Positions 48,701 to 60,300 of a DNA stretch of 64,000 bases are shown in pieces; position 1 is the first letter of the stretch; the number at the start of each line of letters is the position of its first letter. The notes under the pieces are model-generated. The model was not told the DNA's origin and searched no databases. It was given only the letters and a program-made list of their open reading frames with translations. Source of the DNA: Acridotheres tristis (taxonomy: Eukaryota > Chordata > Aves > Passeriformes > Sturnidae); assembly GCA_037013685.1 (NCBI GenBank), contig CM072919.1, positions 31,417,935 through 31,481,934 on the forward strand, given 5' to 3'. The translations under genes and the position numbers were made by a program.

Positions 48701-49430
48701 AATAAAACAATTGTCAGCTGCCTAAATACTTAACCATCACCCAGAGTCTGCAATTTCTGGGGAGACCTATTTCACAGTGAGGACCTGGAGGACCTTTCCC
48801 ACAAAAGGTTTCCAAGTTTACCTAGAAAGGGGGTCCATTTTTAGAAGACCAAATCAGCAAGTCAAAGTGATTTAGTCACATTTTTAGTGTAGAAACACAT
48901 GGGTTTGATGGCATACTTCCCTCAACTAGCCAGGGCCAGGGCTTGACCAGACCTTGACTGGGACTGTTTCCCTAAAATACCCTACAAGCAAATGTTTATT
49001 GATATCAATTAGGAACATGACCTCACAAGAGCTCATCTTCCCCATAAATGGGGACAGATTAAAAACACCCAGTAACTAGTAGCAATACACATCTTCCCAT
49101 GAATGGAGACAATGATTTAACAGACAGTTGGTAAACAATTACAAGGGAATTTTTGCCTTGGATGGGAAATTTCTGCCTATAGTCAGGAACTGGAAATATG
49201 TAATATAAAAGAGAGTTAATGACTTTATGTCAGGATTATTACAGGAAAACATATAACAAAAAGCGACGCAATGCTTTTTGCCTGCAACAATGCAGGCAGT
49301 CAAAAGGTGATACGGTATAAAGCAATCTCTGAGATAGGATCCAGGATTATGGCAACATTGCAGGAGATGGTAGTCCTGACTATAGGGACCCCACTGGCAC
49401 AGTAACGTCCTAAGATCGTGCAGCAATCAT
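48701..49430 (-). other. ERVK internal region, unassigned
   Basis: This lies where RT and RNase H should be, but none of their motifs are present. A 95-codon minus frame at 49426-49139 begins with LHDLRTLLCQWGPYSQDYH, which has the flavour of a gag or internal ERV segment, but I cannot assign it. The deletion that removed pol probably ends near 48700. Confidence 0.45.
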
Positions 49431-50420
49431 CATGTTCCACTCATTTTCTAACAAAAATAGGAGTGTTCCACAGACCAGCTGCAAGAATGACACATTTAGC
49501 TCACAGCCACCCCCACACAAGATGGTGCAAATGCTGAAGTTTCTCCTGAGGAATGGGCCACTGGTCCACCCAATTCTCTTCTCCAGCACAGCATTGGCTT
49601 ATGAGGGTCCACAGGAGGTTGCCATCCGTGGCAAGCAGGTGGCTCAGGAGCCCACGACCGGATGCTTGGTGGTGCTGTCAGGCTCCCTGCTGAGCTGCCC
49701 ACATGCAGAGAGCCATGCTTGCCCCACCAGACCCACAGAGATGCTGGCCCTCCACGTGCCTGTATTCTCCAGCTGTGCCAAGTGCTCGCTGCTGTGGCAC
49801 GGCTTTGCTACATGCTCACCACCATGTGCTCACCACCGCCACTCTGGTGTACTGTTATTCCACACACTCCCTGTCACTGCCGCCACCTGCACACTCTCAC
49901 AGAGGACAGGCAGACAGGGAATACGCTGCCAGGACTGGCTGCCCCAGGTCCTGCCACTCATTGTGGCACTGCTCCAGCTCATCCCACATGGTGTGGGGCA
50001 GCACAAGCTCTTTTAAATCTGCATCTCCCACTGCTGCATCTTGTTTTCTCACTGCTGCCCACAGACCATACAGACTGGGAGGGAAAAAAATCCAGTGTCC
50101 CCCAGGGTCGGGGGACCAGGGACCATGCTCTGGTTCTCCCACAGCTCTGACAGACTTACTATCAGAGCCTTGTGTTTTGCTCAGTAGCACCGTGGAAGGG
50201 GCCAGCATGGCTGTTGAGATGGCACAAGTGTCCTTCTTTTTCCAGTCTCCAGGTGCCACGTGCACTAGGAGTGCCTCATACACAGTCTGCCACAGATACA
50301 AAACCTCTGCCAGTGCTCCATCCCCTCGTGTAACTTGGTCTCACAAAGGGTTCCCTAAAGGGTCCCATGTCCAAGGATCAAAAACATTGGTACTGTCTAA
50401 AGTTGAACCACAGTCTTAAC
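49431..50420 (-). pseudogene. ERVK gag-like relic
   Basis: Between the leader and the pol deletion, minus-strand frames 50301-49897 and 49702-49496 are GC-rich and proline-rich. The first has LYLWQTVYEALLVH near 50300 and the block WDELEQCHNEWQDLGQP near 49960. Position after the primer site and leader indicates gag, which would build the particle, but I see no CA major homology region or zinc knuckle, so the call rests mainly on position. Two long plus-strand frames (49432-50016 and 49703-50419) are antisense shadows. Confidence 0.5.
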
Positions 50421-50690
50421 AATAACATAACAAGCCCATAAAAAGAGTCTGTTCAAATCTGTAGATTCAGCTTTCCTGCCATGTTTTTATCAAAATCTGT
50501 TTCAACGTCTCCGTGATGTTCTTTTGTCCCTGGGTGCACCACTCCCCATAGTTCTCAGCTGTTTACCTTCCTTTCTGTGGAAAGGTCAGTCAGAACCACA
50601 GGCTGCATTCCAGTCCCAAAGCTTCGTTTCAGCTCCCCTATAGTTCAGCTGAGCATCGTTATGGTGCAGCCACCTGTTGCCTATCAAGTC
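50421..50690 (-). other. ERVK 5' leader
   Basis: Untranslated sequence between the primer binding site and the gag-like region. Packaging signals are expected here; none can be defined by eye. Confidence 0.5.
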
Positions 50691-50707
50691 CCTGATGCAG
50701 GGCACCA
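50691..50707 (-). other. Primer binding site of the ERVK provirus
   Basis: The minus strand reads TGGTGCCCTGCATCAGG two bases after the TGCA end of the 5' LTR. Retroviral primer sites start with TGG, complementary to the CCA tail of a tRNA. I cannot name the tRNA with certainty. Confidence 0.7.
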
Positions 50708-50709
50708 TT

Positions 50710-51016
50710 TGCAGTGAGCAAGGCACTCAGACGGGAAGGGATACTGAGATGTTTATTCAGACAAAAGGGCTGGCTTTATACACTTTTTCAAGACACAATA
50801 TTTCCTTATAGGGTGTTTTTCACCTGTCACATACTGCCATGTCAGCAACATGCTTTCTGAATGTTTTTATATGGGGTGATCCTGTCTGTAGGGCACCTGC
50901 CTTGTCACATCTCCTCCTCCCAAGGCCAGGCACAGACAAGCTTCTCTGTGCTGCCATGGCATTCTGCAGGCATGCCCCACAGCCTGTAACCCAAAGCTAT
51001 CTCATCTCACTCTACA
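50710..51016 (-). mobile_element. 5' LTR of the ERVK provirus
   Basis: Starts TGTAGAGTGAGATGAG on the minus strand at 51016 and ends CTCACTGCA at 50710. The TATA-like TATAAAG (complement of about 50774-50780) lies about 20 bases upstream of the poly(A) signal AATAAA (complement of 50752-50757), so the core promoter and R region are compact. The outer flank is ATTTCT. Confidence 0.88.
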
Positions 51017-54000
51017 ATTTCTTTGTTATTTTCACTGTTCTACAGCTTTCCATAGGTCAAGGAAGGTCAGTTTTCCTACAAGTGGAATTTCATATGAGGA
51101 AAATTTTGGGAAATAAATTTCTTCTTATCTTTTTGATTCTGTGCATAACATAGAATGTTCCTAAAATTGTAAAATCTAAGCTTAACTTTTGTCATGTGAA
51201 AGAAAGACAGATAGAAAAGCACAAAACTATTATGACTTTGCAGTCTGAAATGGTTTTGCATCTCTGTCAGTCAGAGGTGAAATTGATGGTCCACTTAAAA
51301 GAATTTTCTGTACCATCATTTCAGATGTCTGCACAATAGCGTCCCTTTTCTTTACCCATTTTCTTCAATCTTCATGGGGCATTTTTGTACTTTTAGGCAG
51401 AAAAGCATGGAGAAAAACATACAAGGGACAATTGTTTTCAGATGCAAGAAAAGATCACTCTAGTTAACCTATTCAAAACTGCTGATTGGAAGAGGAATCT
51501 CTCTGATGATGGTTTGGGTTTTTTAAGAACAAATTAAAAGGCAAATGTCCCAGAATTAATTCCCACTACTGAACTGCTATTTAAGGAATTTTTTATATAC
51601 ACCATCCTGGGAATCATTGATTGATACTGAGCCAATATTGCAAGATTACTTTTTATTATACTTTTGTGTTTTTATGAGTGGCTGTTTTGGTAAATGTATC
51701 CACAATAACCACAATCAGCTGGTTGTGGTTATTTATAATGAAATTAAACACAGTTTTGCTGGAATTGCAAAGGAATCTGAGCTTCGAAAACTTCATTACA
51801 AAATGCTTCATGAGAAAACAGCCTCTGATGCCTTGCCATCTGAATTTTAGAAAAATTTCCTCATGCAGTCCCTCTTCAGATTAGCTGGATTTGGAAGAGT
51901 AGGTTCAGTTTGATCAAATTATGACATAAGTTTCATCTAGTGGTTGTAGAATCTTTAACTTAATGAATCTTATTGGACTCAAATGTGTTAAATTCAAAGT
52001 ATAATGCACAGAAAAGACAAAAGTATCACAGGGTCCAAGTCCTGGAAGTAGATTGCATCTATTCTACTCAGTCTGGGACTATGAACTTGCCTTAAATGTC
52101 AGCTGTTGATTAGAGATGGAATTCCTTTGAGTTTAGAAAAATAATTTCAGACGTGGTTATATTTATAATGCCATTACTTAATTTGAGAAAGGTTTTTTGA
52201 CACCAAGTAGTAGACAAAAGAGTAATGTTGACATGCAATGTAAGTGACATACTTTTGCTGAAAGTTACATCGGTGATCTTGTAAGAATACTGAGGGGCTA
52301 TCACCTTGTAACATACTTGAATCAATGACATGCTCTACACTGTACAGTTTTCAATTTAACACTAAATAGTCAAATGAATATTATTTTTTCAGATGTGCAC
52401 ATACACACCTTTTCTTTTAGTCCTACTGCCTATGCAGTAACATTTCTTTCATGAAACATTATGCAAACAAGATGCAATGGAAATTAAAGGTGTAAGATTG
52501 TAAGACTAATAGAAATTATGTGAATGGCCCGGCTACGTCTGTGGTGAATCTCAGCATGTAGAAGAATGAAGAATACTCTTAGGTTCCCTTAAAGATAGGA
52601 TAATGAGTTTGTTATTCAAGGTTAATCTCTCCACAATCTCTCTCCTGGCTCCAAGCCACTGTGCTTGCAGGGTGTGTTGTCACCTGTGGGCCCACAAAAA
52701 AATAGTGGAGTTGTTCTAGTACTACATTGAGCTTTAGCTCTCAGCCAGTGAGAGCCTCGGCAACCCTGTTAGAAAAAGCATTGGGATTCCCATAGGATGG
52801 GCATGTTCCAATATGATACTTGGCTTCATAGCAGGTAACTCCTTGTCCCTGTTAAAGTCTGGTTTGAGGAAGGGCTCTACCTATGAGGTATGTCAATTAT
52901 GTCTGCACTGTTGTATAACATTTGAAATACAAGGCTTGCTCCATTCCTCTTGGGATTGAGTCTCTGTTTCCTGTATAGAGCTGTAGAAATTATAGCACTT
53001 CAGTGAATTCACCTGAAAACTGAGGCTAGAGGGGCATTCTGATTTGGGGATTGCCTCTAAATTTTTGTAAACCTGAATTTTAGTTAGTTTGATCACTTCA
53101 TTCTGCCCTCAAGTCTCTCAGGCCTACTGCTTTAAACCTTCCTTATATTCCCTGTAAACTTCGGGATTTTAATCATTACTCAGTTGATAGCTGTAGTGTT
53201 TCAGAGGAAATATAAACAATTCTCAAGTTTCTACTGCAAATTATTAAATGTGAGAAAAGATAGGATGCTTTCCTCACAGAAAATTTTTGTCCACAGCAGC
53301 ACAGTAAGTATACATTCCGCTCTTTCCAGCATGAAGCTACTGAAAACAGGCTGCATAAGTCAACTTGTGGTCAACTCCTTTTTATGTTGCTCAAAAATGC
53401 CAAGACAAAATATCCACATGTACAGTTTTGGAGACTTCATTGGCACCCTCCTTCATTTTTCCAATTTTTTCACTAATATACAACTGTCAGATATTGTCAT
53501 ATTGAGAATGATAACATAGTATTGAATTTATAAATTATTGATAATGCTCCAATACAATCTGGTTTAGCAGAAGCTAAAGTTCTCTACCATTTAGATCATA
53601 TCCAAATACATATTAGCAACAGTAGGACTAAGCAATCATGTTTCTCTAAAATAGAAAATTTCCCCAAGTTCCTATGTGTTGGAATTATGAAGATCACTCT
53701 GCTTCCAAAACAGGAAATGCAAAAAATAACAAGTAAATTTTTTTATTCTCTCCAACATAAAAAAACCTACCACACAAACAGACCTTTAGGAGGGGTCTAA
53801 TTTAGATTTCACCAGCATTCTCCTGATGGATGATGATGATAAATAGTTATTTTAAATATAATATGTCATTTATTACAACAATAAAATCGAATGAGAATCA
53901 GGTCTGCCACTCGACAGAATGAAGGGGAGGGATGAAGGAGGAACAGCAGAATAAATAAATAGAGTTCAGTGGAGATATTAAAAAAAATACCAGTGATATA

Positions 54001-54159
54001 TTTCTAGTGACTTCAGTCTTTTAATGTTTCATCATGTTCTCAATCCAGGAAACACATCTAAAACTAACACAATAATTTAAAAGATATGGTATAAAAAATC
54101 AAGCAGAAAAATTTGACAGAGCAAGGCTCCCGAAGAAGCTATGTCCTATTGATTAACAC

Positions 54160-54360
54160 TACTTTTTGAAATGTTAATTAGTTTTACTCTTAACGGCTTG
54201 TCATTGTCTAAAAGGGCATAGGAACAAACCTTCCAGAGTGAAGGCTGAGAAGTTTTTAACTCCTTCATGACAGGAATTGGTGCACATGCCTTTGCTTTCA
54301 ATAGCATCAGGAGCAGACAAGAATTAATTAGCTTTGGTGATCAGTAAAATAAAAGAATGT
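54160..54360. other. Candidate conserved non-coding segment
   Basis: Contains TTGATTAACAC, ATGTTAATTAG and AGAATTAATTAGC cores around a mixed-complexity centre free of simple repeats. The look is that of a vertebrate conserved enhancer, but there is no direct proof. Confidence 0.25.
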
Positions 54361-55365
54361 ATCTGAACTAGTTTTCAATGACAAGAGGGTGAAAGAAATA
54401 TGAAGTAAATTAAGACGTACAGAGTAGTTACTGCCCATGAGCTAACTTGACCTTCTTTATTAGGACAGACAACTTAGCCAAAATATGAAATTATTTCCCC
54501 ATGAGAGTGATGTCTAAGAAGTTTGCGATTGCTTTATTTATTTAAGTGTGGGTTGATGGTGCATTGAAGACTGCAATGTATGGAGAACTGAAGGAAATAG
54601 AAGGAATGAGATAATGATGATGATGTAAGAATATGTTTTTTTCATTATACATTTCAATTTAAATCATTATCTTGAAATTTTTGAAGAAATGGGAGGAGCA
54701 AGGGTGACCTTAAATATATTTTCCTCATATTTTTCTGTGCTTCTAGTGAAAATCTGAAACAAAATAAAAGAGTTTGCAGCTTGGGAACTTCTGTGCATCA
54801 TACATAGACCACTATCTAGCTGATAATGCCTCAAATATTAAACTAGGGATTTATAGGCTGGACGTGAAAAATCAACGTGCAGGGAGGGAAGCCGCCCGAG
54901 GTGACTTATCACATAGTCCAGTGATCAGCAGAATATAAAGCGCAGTTCTACCTTCACCCCCGCCCCCCCAAAGTCACATCCCTGTAGCAGGGAGGTGACC
55001 AGGCTGTGTTGTTCCCTGTTTGGAAATTGTTTCAGCAGGCTCAGTTCTCCCAGCCTGTAGGCAAAGCACATTTCTTGCACACTAAGATTATCTATATAAT
55101 CCTCAATTATGAGAGAAGTGCAAAAATGTGATGCTAAATTTGAATGAGACAAACCCATAAACACTCCATTTATAGTTCATATTGGCCACAAAGCTCAGAG
55201 AACCTGGCAAAGCAAACAGAGGCTCTTTCCACTATCTTTTCTAAGGGAGTGGCATCCTGTCATGAGGCAACAGTCTTGGCTTGTCCCTGTAGTTTGCTGA
55301 ACACCTTTCTGTATTATTGCAATTTGCAGCGTTTGACAGATTTGAGCAAAATTATAAATTTTTTT

Positions 55366-55401
55366 ACTGGTTGAAGTTTCTGTGTGAAGACTTCAACCAG
55401 T
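55366..55401. repeat. 12-bp inverted repeat with 12-base loop
   Basis: ACTGGTTGAAGT at 55366-55377 pairs exactly with ACTTCAACCAGT at 55390-55401. The stem is short for a pre-miRNA, so no RNA gene is claimed. Confidence 0.9.
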
Positions 55402-55999
55402 TTCACTTTGGAACCAGGCCAAATTGTTTCCAAATGCAGAATTTGTGATGTAGAGGATTTTTTTCTCCCCCCCGTAAGGGGATTCTCTGGTAGTGATTAC
55501 TCTGTGGAAAATATCTATCCTATGAAATATTTTACTTCTTTTTGTCACTTGTCTTTTCTCTCCTTCCTATGAGGTTCTGAAATTAGTACATTCCAAGTGA
55601 ACTTTGGCTAAATGTAAAAGGCTTAATTATGAAACATCATATGTTGGAAAATCCCTTTATATCAATTCATAATATTCCCAGAAAAAACTGGCTTGTGGAA
55701 ATATGACATGTAAATTAAATAAAATCTGGAGATTAAACTATTTTATTGAAAAGAAATAACCTTATTTTGTCCATAAGTATAAAAATTTCAAGTCTTTATT
55801 CTGTTCTACACATGTTTTCAAGAGAAAAGAAAAAATCTGGAAAAGTTTTTAGAAACTGCGTAAGCTGCATTGTCTATACACAATGTAGGTATAATACTAC
55901 ATTGATCAGCAACTATAATGTAAAAGGTAATGTGTGAGAGTTTTTTATGTTTCTCAGTAGTATAACGGAATGTGAGTGGATTTTAAACATTCTGATTAG

Positions 56000-56350
56000 C
56001 ACCACAAAGATTTTAATGCTTTATTTGAACAGTTTGCTATAGGGCAAACACATTTGGTAGACAAGTAAAATGAAAGCATGGGCATCAGGTTTCCCTGTTT
56101 TCTATTAAGTAATGTTGCAAAGTAAGCAGAAGTTGGATTCAGTTATCAGATAATTATCTCCACACTATGTGTCACAGTAAATAATTTTAATTGGTTTAAC
56201 TTCAGGGACCATTACTGGCCTAATTAGAAACATGAAAAGGCTACAAGTATTAGGAAATATCCTGAAGGAATGAGAACATTAGCAATTCTGTCAAGCCATT
56301 TTTAAAATAGTACACAGTAGCAGTCACATTTCACTAAAAGGCAGCTTACT
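56000..56350. other. Candidate conserved non-coding segment
   Basis: Mixed-complexity sequence with GGCCTAATTAGAAAC near 56217, TTTTAATTGGTTTAAC near 56185 and CAGATAATTATCTC near 56147. No frame and no repeat recognised. Confidence 0.25.
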
Positions 56351-59079
56351 TGAAAGGTGCTTTTTAGGAAAACAGTACTTGTGGTTTTGTAATGTGAGAA
56401 GTTGATGGGCAAACATAGAGAATTTGCAGTGCTTGACATATACTAATCCAATCCTGAATTCTGCTTTTAGAGACATTGGTTCATGTTGTGCATTACAGGA
56501 ATTATGAGAGGTTGGGGCCAGTGAGGAAGTTAATTTGGCTAAAAGAAAAAGAAAATAAAATAAGTTAAAGCACCCAGGTTACGTGGAGTTTAGAAGGATG
56601 GGAGGTTAGGAAAATTTTCAGCAAAAGTATGTGTCAGACTTAGTGCTTTGGTGAAGCTTTGTAAAAATGTCTTTTGAGCTTTATACTCTCCAGCTCTGCC
56701 TCAAGGTTTTGGATCTTCTGTAGGTATCCACACTCCCAATGAGATCCCGAGTTGTGCTGAAAGGCACCTTCTGGTTTAAACATTTTTCAGTGTTGCGTTT
56801 TAAAACTTCTAGCCTCTAAGAAAAAACCCTATGGCTTAGAGGTCTGCTCTTTGACTCCTCTGTAACTGAAAGCTAACAGGCAAGCAGGGTTAGCTCAAGA
56901 AAGAATTATTTAGCAGAGCTCAGATGACAGTGTTAACTTCCTTACTTTTGCAAAAACCGAGACACGGAGCTTTCCTTCATTTGTACTCAGCCGATTCCCA
57001 TAAACATTATGAAAATTTCTAAAATGCTGTTGCTTTAATGAGCATGTGGTTTACTTTGGATTTGTTCCATCACTGTGTTTGATTTGTCTGGTTCTGCTTT
57101 CTAAGGGTTTATTTGTAACTTGCTTTTACTGTGTTGCTTGCTTTTTAGATGTTAGTGAGCATCACTAGATGAGTTACCATTGTGCATGTTTAGTGACTGG
57201 GTTTGAAGAAAGAAAGGAAAGCATGCTAGTGAATAAAAAGCTCATTTACTCCTTTATCTGGATGTGTTTTTCAATTGGGTCCTCATTCTCTCTTCTGTGG
57301 TATTTTATATAATATGCCTGAGGTGGCAGAAGATATACTACAGAGGAAAATTTTTATGACAACCTTAAGGGAATGAGGATTTTATTGGTGTTATGCTATA
57401 TGTTTGCCAATAGAGGCAGGATAAAATCTTGTGTGAGAGGAACAATGATAGAGACTGCCAAACACTACACTGCTGGAGAAGAGGATCAAAGATTTAAACA
57501 GGTCATGATGCTTGAAGAGTTATCAATAGCTTCCACCATACAGTAAGGGATATTTCTGTTGATGAATCCCTTAAAGCTATGCATATTCATAATTTATTCA
57601 TGATTAACCTCTATTCTTTTATTAATCAGTGGGAATTCCAATATACACATGCATAACCAAAAATACACAAGAATTCACAAAAAAACACATTATCGATCAT
57701 CTATATCTTAATCTTATTCAGTGTCAGTTCATTATGAAGACTATACACCACCTAATAAGTAAACTCTTTTTGTATTTTTATCTAGTGTCATTGACCATTA
57801 TTTTGTTCTCATAAAGGACATGCTTAGTTTATCTTTTTCATAACTCTGTTTTGTCAGGACTGTCTTGTCCCCTAATAAACAAAACAGATTCAATTCTTAC
57901 AGAGTCTCTGCACAATATAGCCTTATTCTGCCTGACCTTTGTCTGTGTCTAAAATTGCCTTAGTAAGAAATCATCTGAAAGCCAAATACACTATATAAGG
58001 GTACATAATTTTTTACCAAATGTCACTTTCAGTCATTTTCTGTTCCTCCTCTAGCATCCCCTGATTTACATTTTTGAAGACCATTACCCATTGAACAAAA
58101 GTTCCCATTGATTCAGCAAAGGTTTTTCAGATACAAGAGTGCTTACAATGCTTAAAATGTGAAAAAGACCAATTGATCATGCATGATATTCAAAAATAAC
58201 TTCACCTAGTCCACTGGTGTAAATTCAAGAAAGCAGTGAAAGTGCTGAAACTGCTAAAACTTAGACATGCATTAGATAATGAATGAATATGTAAAGCTTT
58301 GATTTTGTCAAGCTAATGCATATACCAGCATAGTCGCATAAGACTTAAAACAAATTGTTTCAGCAAAATGGTTTTCTGTGATTGCTTAGTTTTCCAGTTA
58401 TATATTGTGAGAGGTTTTAATGGTATCTGATATCTTTTTGTACTTAATCTGAAAAGGTATTGCAGTAGCAAAGTATACAATGAAATGGCTTGTGATATAT
58501 AGTGAGAGTTTCCCTTTGATGACCTCAGTGAAAATTTCCAGAGGCAGAGTGCAGAACTGTGCACAAAAAATTACTTCATGGTGAGGTTTGCATGGAGCCC
58601 CTGTACCATAGGCTGACCTCCCCCTCTGCCCTCATCCAGCTGGTAAAGGACACGTCTTTTGGCAGACACCCATGTGTTTTCATACTCTCGGTGACAGTCT
58701 GGGTTCCATGTTTTGAAACCACCCTATCTACCCTATCCTATCATCTCAGAGCAGCCTTTGAATGTCTCCCTGCTTCCTTCTCGTAAGGAGGATGAAGATG
58801 TACTTTATGTGTTTATATTACATATACTTGATATGTTTATATTACATTTAAATATGTATTTGCATATAACTAAAGATCTAAAAATCGCATGTAAAATGGA
58901 CAAAAAGAAAATGTTCCAGAAGGTTTCCACAAAAGACCACACAAATTACAAGGAAAAGCCAATGGTTCATGAAACAGAAAACATAATTCCGGTTATATTA
59001 TGGACATAAAGGCCCAGTAGCACGGAGCTCCAATTGCCCACAGCGTGGGGAGACTACTGAGGCCTGGGGGCCCATAGAA

Positions 59080-59425
59080 ATACAGAATCATCAAGCTTGG
59101 AAGATCATCAAGATCATCTGCTTCATCCATCAACCTAGCATCACTACAATCACCCCTGAACCATATCCCTAGCCCACACACAGATACCTCTGGAGCACCT
59201 CAAGAGACAGTGACTCCACCACCTCCCAGGGGCACTTACTCCAATGACTAACCACAATTGCCATGATTTCAGTGATTCTTTTTTTTCAATTTTTTTAAAT
59301 ATCTAATCTGAACCTCCCCTGTCACCACTCAAGGCCATTTACTCTCATTCTTTCACTTGAGCCAGGGCATAAGAGACAGATCCCCACTTCAATAAAACTG
59401 CCTTTCACATAGTTGTAAAGACCAT
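59080..59425 (-). mobile_element. CR1 LINE 3' fragment (minus)
   Basis: On the plus strand it opens with ATACAGAATCATCAAGCTTGG, the reverse of a CR1 end. It then follows the CR1 3' UTR and ORF2 tail in reverse, including CACCACCTCCCAGGGGCA near 59217, AAATATCTAATCTGAACC near 59296 and TTCACATAGTTGTAAAGACC near 59404. It is opposite in direction to the two CR1 copies at 33-36 kb and much more diverged from the usual consensus, suggesting an older subfamily. Confidence 0.8.
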
Positions 59426-59499
59426 GGGGCGGTGCATCCTGGAAATGTGTATTCTGCCTTCACCTTAGTGAAGGGCTATATAGAAAGCAGCATAAATCT

Positions 59500-60300
59500 G
59501 TCTGAGTGACACCAGATGGACAGAATAAGACCAGGACCTTGTTCTTGACCTGTCTTTCTGTGGACTTGCAGCCCTAAACAGCAGAACAACAAACTATTGG
59601 GCAATAACCCTTGATCACCTTGGGCAAATCCCTGCCGCCCAAGGCTCTGCCGGACTCAGGTCAAGGCTGTCAGTCCCACTTCTTTCTGTCAGCCAGCAAA
59701 TACCTGAGTGTCATGGGCCACAGCCAGCCTTTGGCCCCCTGCAACAGGGCACATCCCTGGGGCTGGAGCCAAGAGCTGGTGTCCTTTTTAACTCTGTAAC
59801 TTTCAGTTAGCATCCTTGCAGAAGGGATCCAATCCCCAGCTGTATGGCTAAGGACAAGCTTTCATTCTATGGTCCTGTCCCTGCCTGGATCTGCAGCTAT
59901 GAAAGGCAGGATAGGTCAACAAACAATGGGACAGGCACCGTAAAATTCACCATAGGAAGTCTTGGATAACAGCGCTGTAAGAATTTTCAACACTATGTAA
60001 AATGTAGTGAATCTCTGGCCACGTGGCTGAGAACAGCTCCATGCGCTGGTCCTCTCCCTCTCTGTGTTTGCATCAGAAGAAGCAGGATAATATCAACAAA
60101 AATCAGAACAGACAACATCAGTTCATCAGGAATGGAATATTCTTTGTACATATAAGCTCATGTCCTTGCAGTGATGTCTGTGTTACACTTCAAGGTCAAA
60201 ATCCATATACTAGACCTTCTAGGGTAAAATCCTTAGGCCTGTCCCAAAAGCCACTTCAAGACCTTCTGTAGAATCTGTGTCCTACAGAGCAGCTCTGTGT
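59500..60300. other. GC-richer patch of unknown nature
   Basis: Unlike its AT-rich surroundings. Three stretches look related: 59535-59610, 59860-59945 and 60035-60120. Each has a GGTCCTNTCCCT-like run followed by a GCAGC/GCATC motif and then an AACAAACAAT-like run. They might be degenerate repeat units of an old repeat. No frame over 85 codons and no domain recognised. Confidence 0.35.

Larger units (their letters stand above)
46901..51022 (-). mobile_element. ERVK-type (class II) provirus with 6-bp target duplication
   Basis: Complete from end to end on the minus strand. The 6-base ATTTCT lies directly outside both LTRs (46901-46906 and 51017-51022), an exact target duplication of the size typical of ERVK elements. 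The 5' LTR is 50710-51016 and the 3' LTR is 46907-47888, interrupted by another insertion. A primer binding site, gag-like region, integrase and polypurine tract lie in order between them. Internal sequence is only about 2.8 kb against the usual 6-7 kb, because protease, RT, RNase H and env are missing. By eye the two LTRs differ by 15-20%, so the insertion is old. Confidence 0.88.
51023..59079. other. Long intergenic stretch, no gene seen
   Basis: About 8 kb of AT-rich DNA. Small (GAT)n at 53826-53840. Two TAATTA-rich segments and one hairpin are listed separately. A GC-richer patch at 52620-52880 holds no recognisable exon or repeat. Confidence 0.6.

Noticed and set aside
49432..50419. Plus-strand frames of 194 and 238 codons
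   Set aside because: They run antisense through the GC-rich gag-like part of the minus-strand ERVK provirus. High GC content and few stops explain their length.
52620..52880. GC-richer stretch considered as an exon or LTR fragment
   Set aside because: No open frame with splice sites, no LTR signals, no match to any other repeat in the window.
55366..55401. Hairpin considered as a microRNA precursor
   Set aside because: The stem is only 12 bp, well short of the roughly 30 bp needed.
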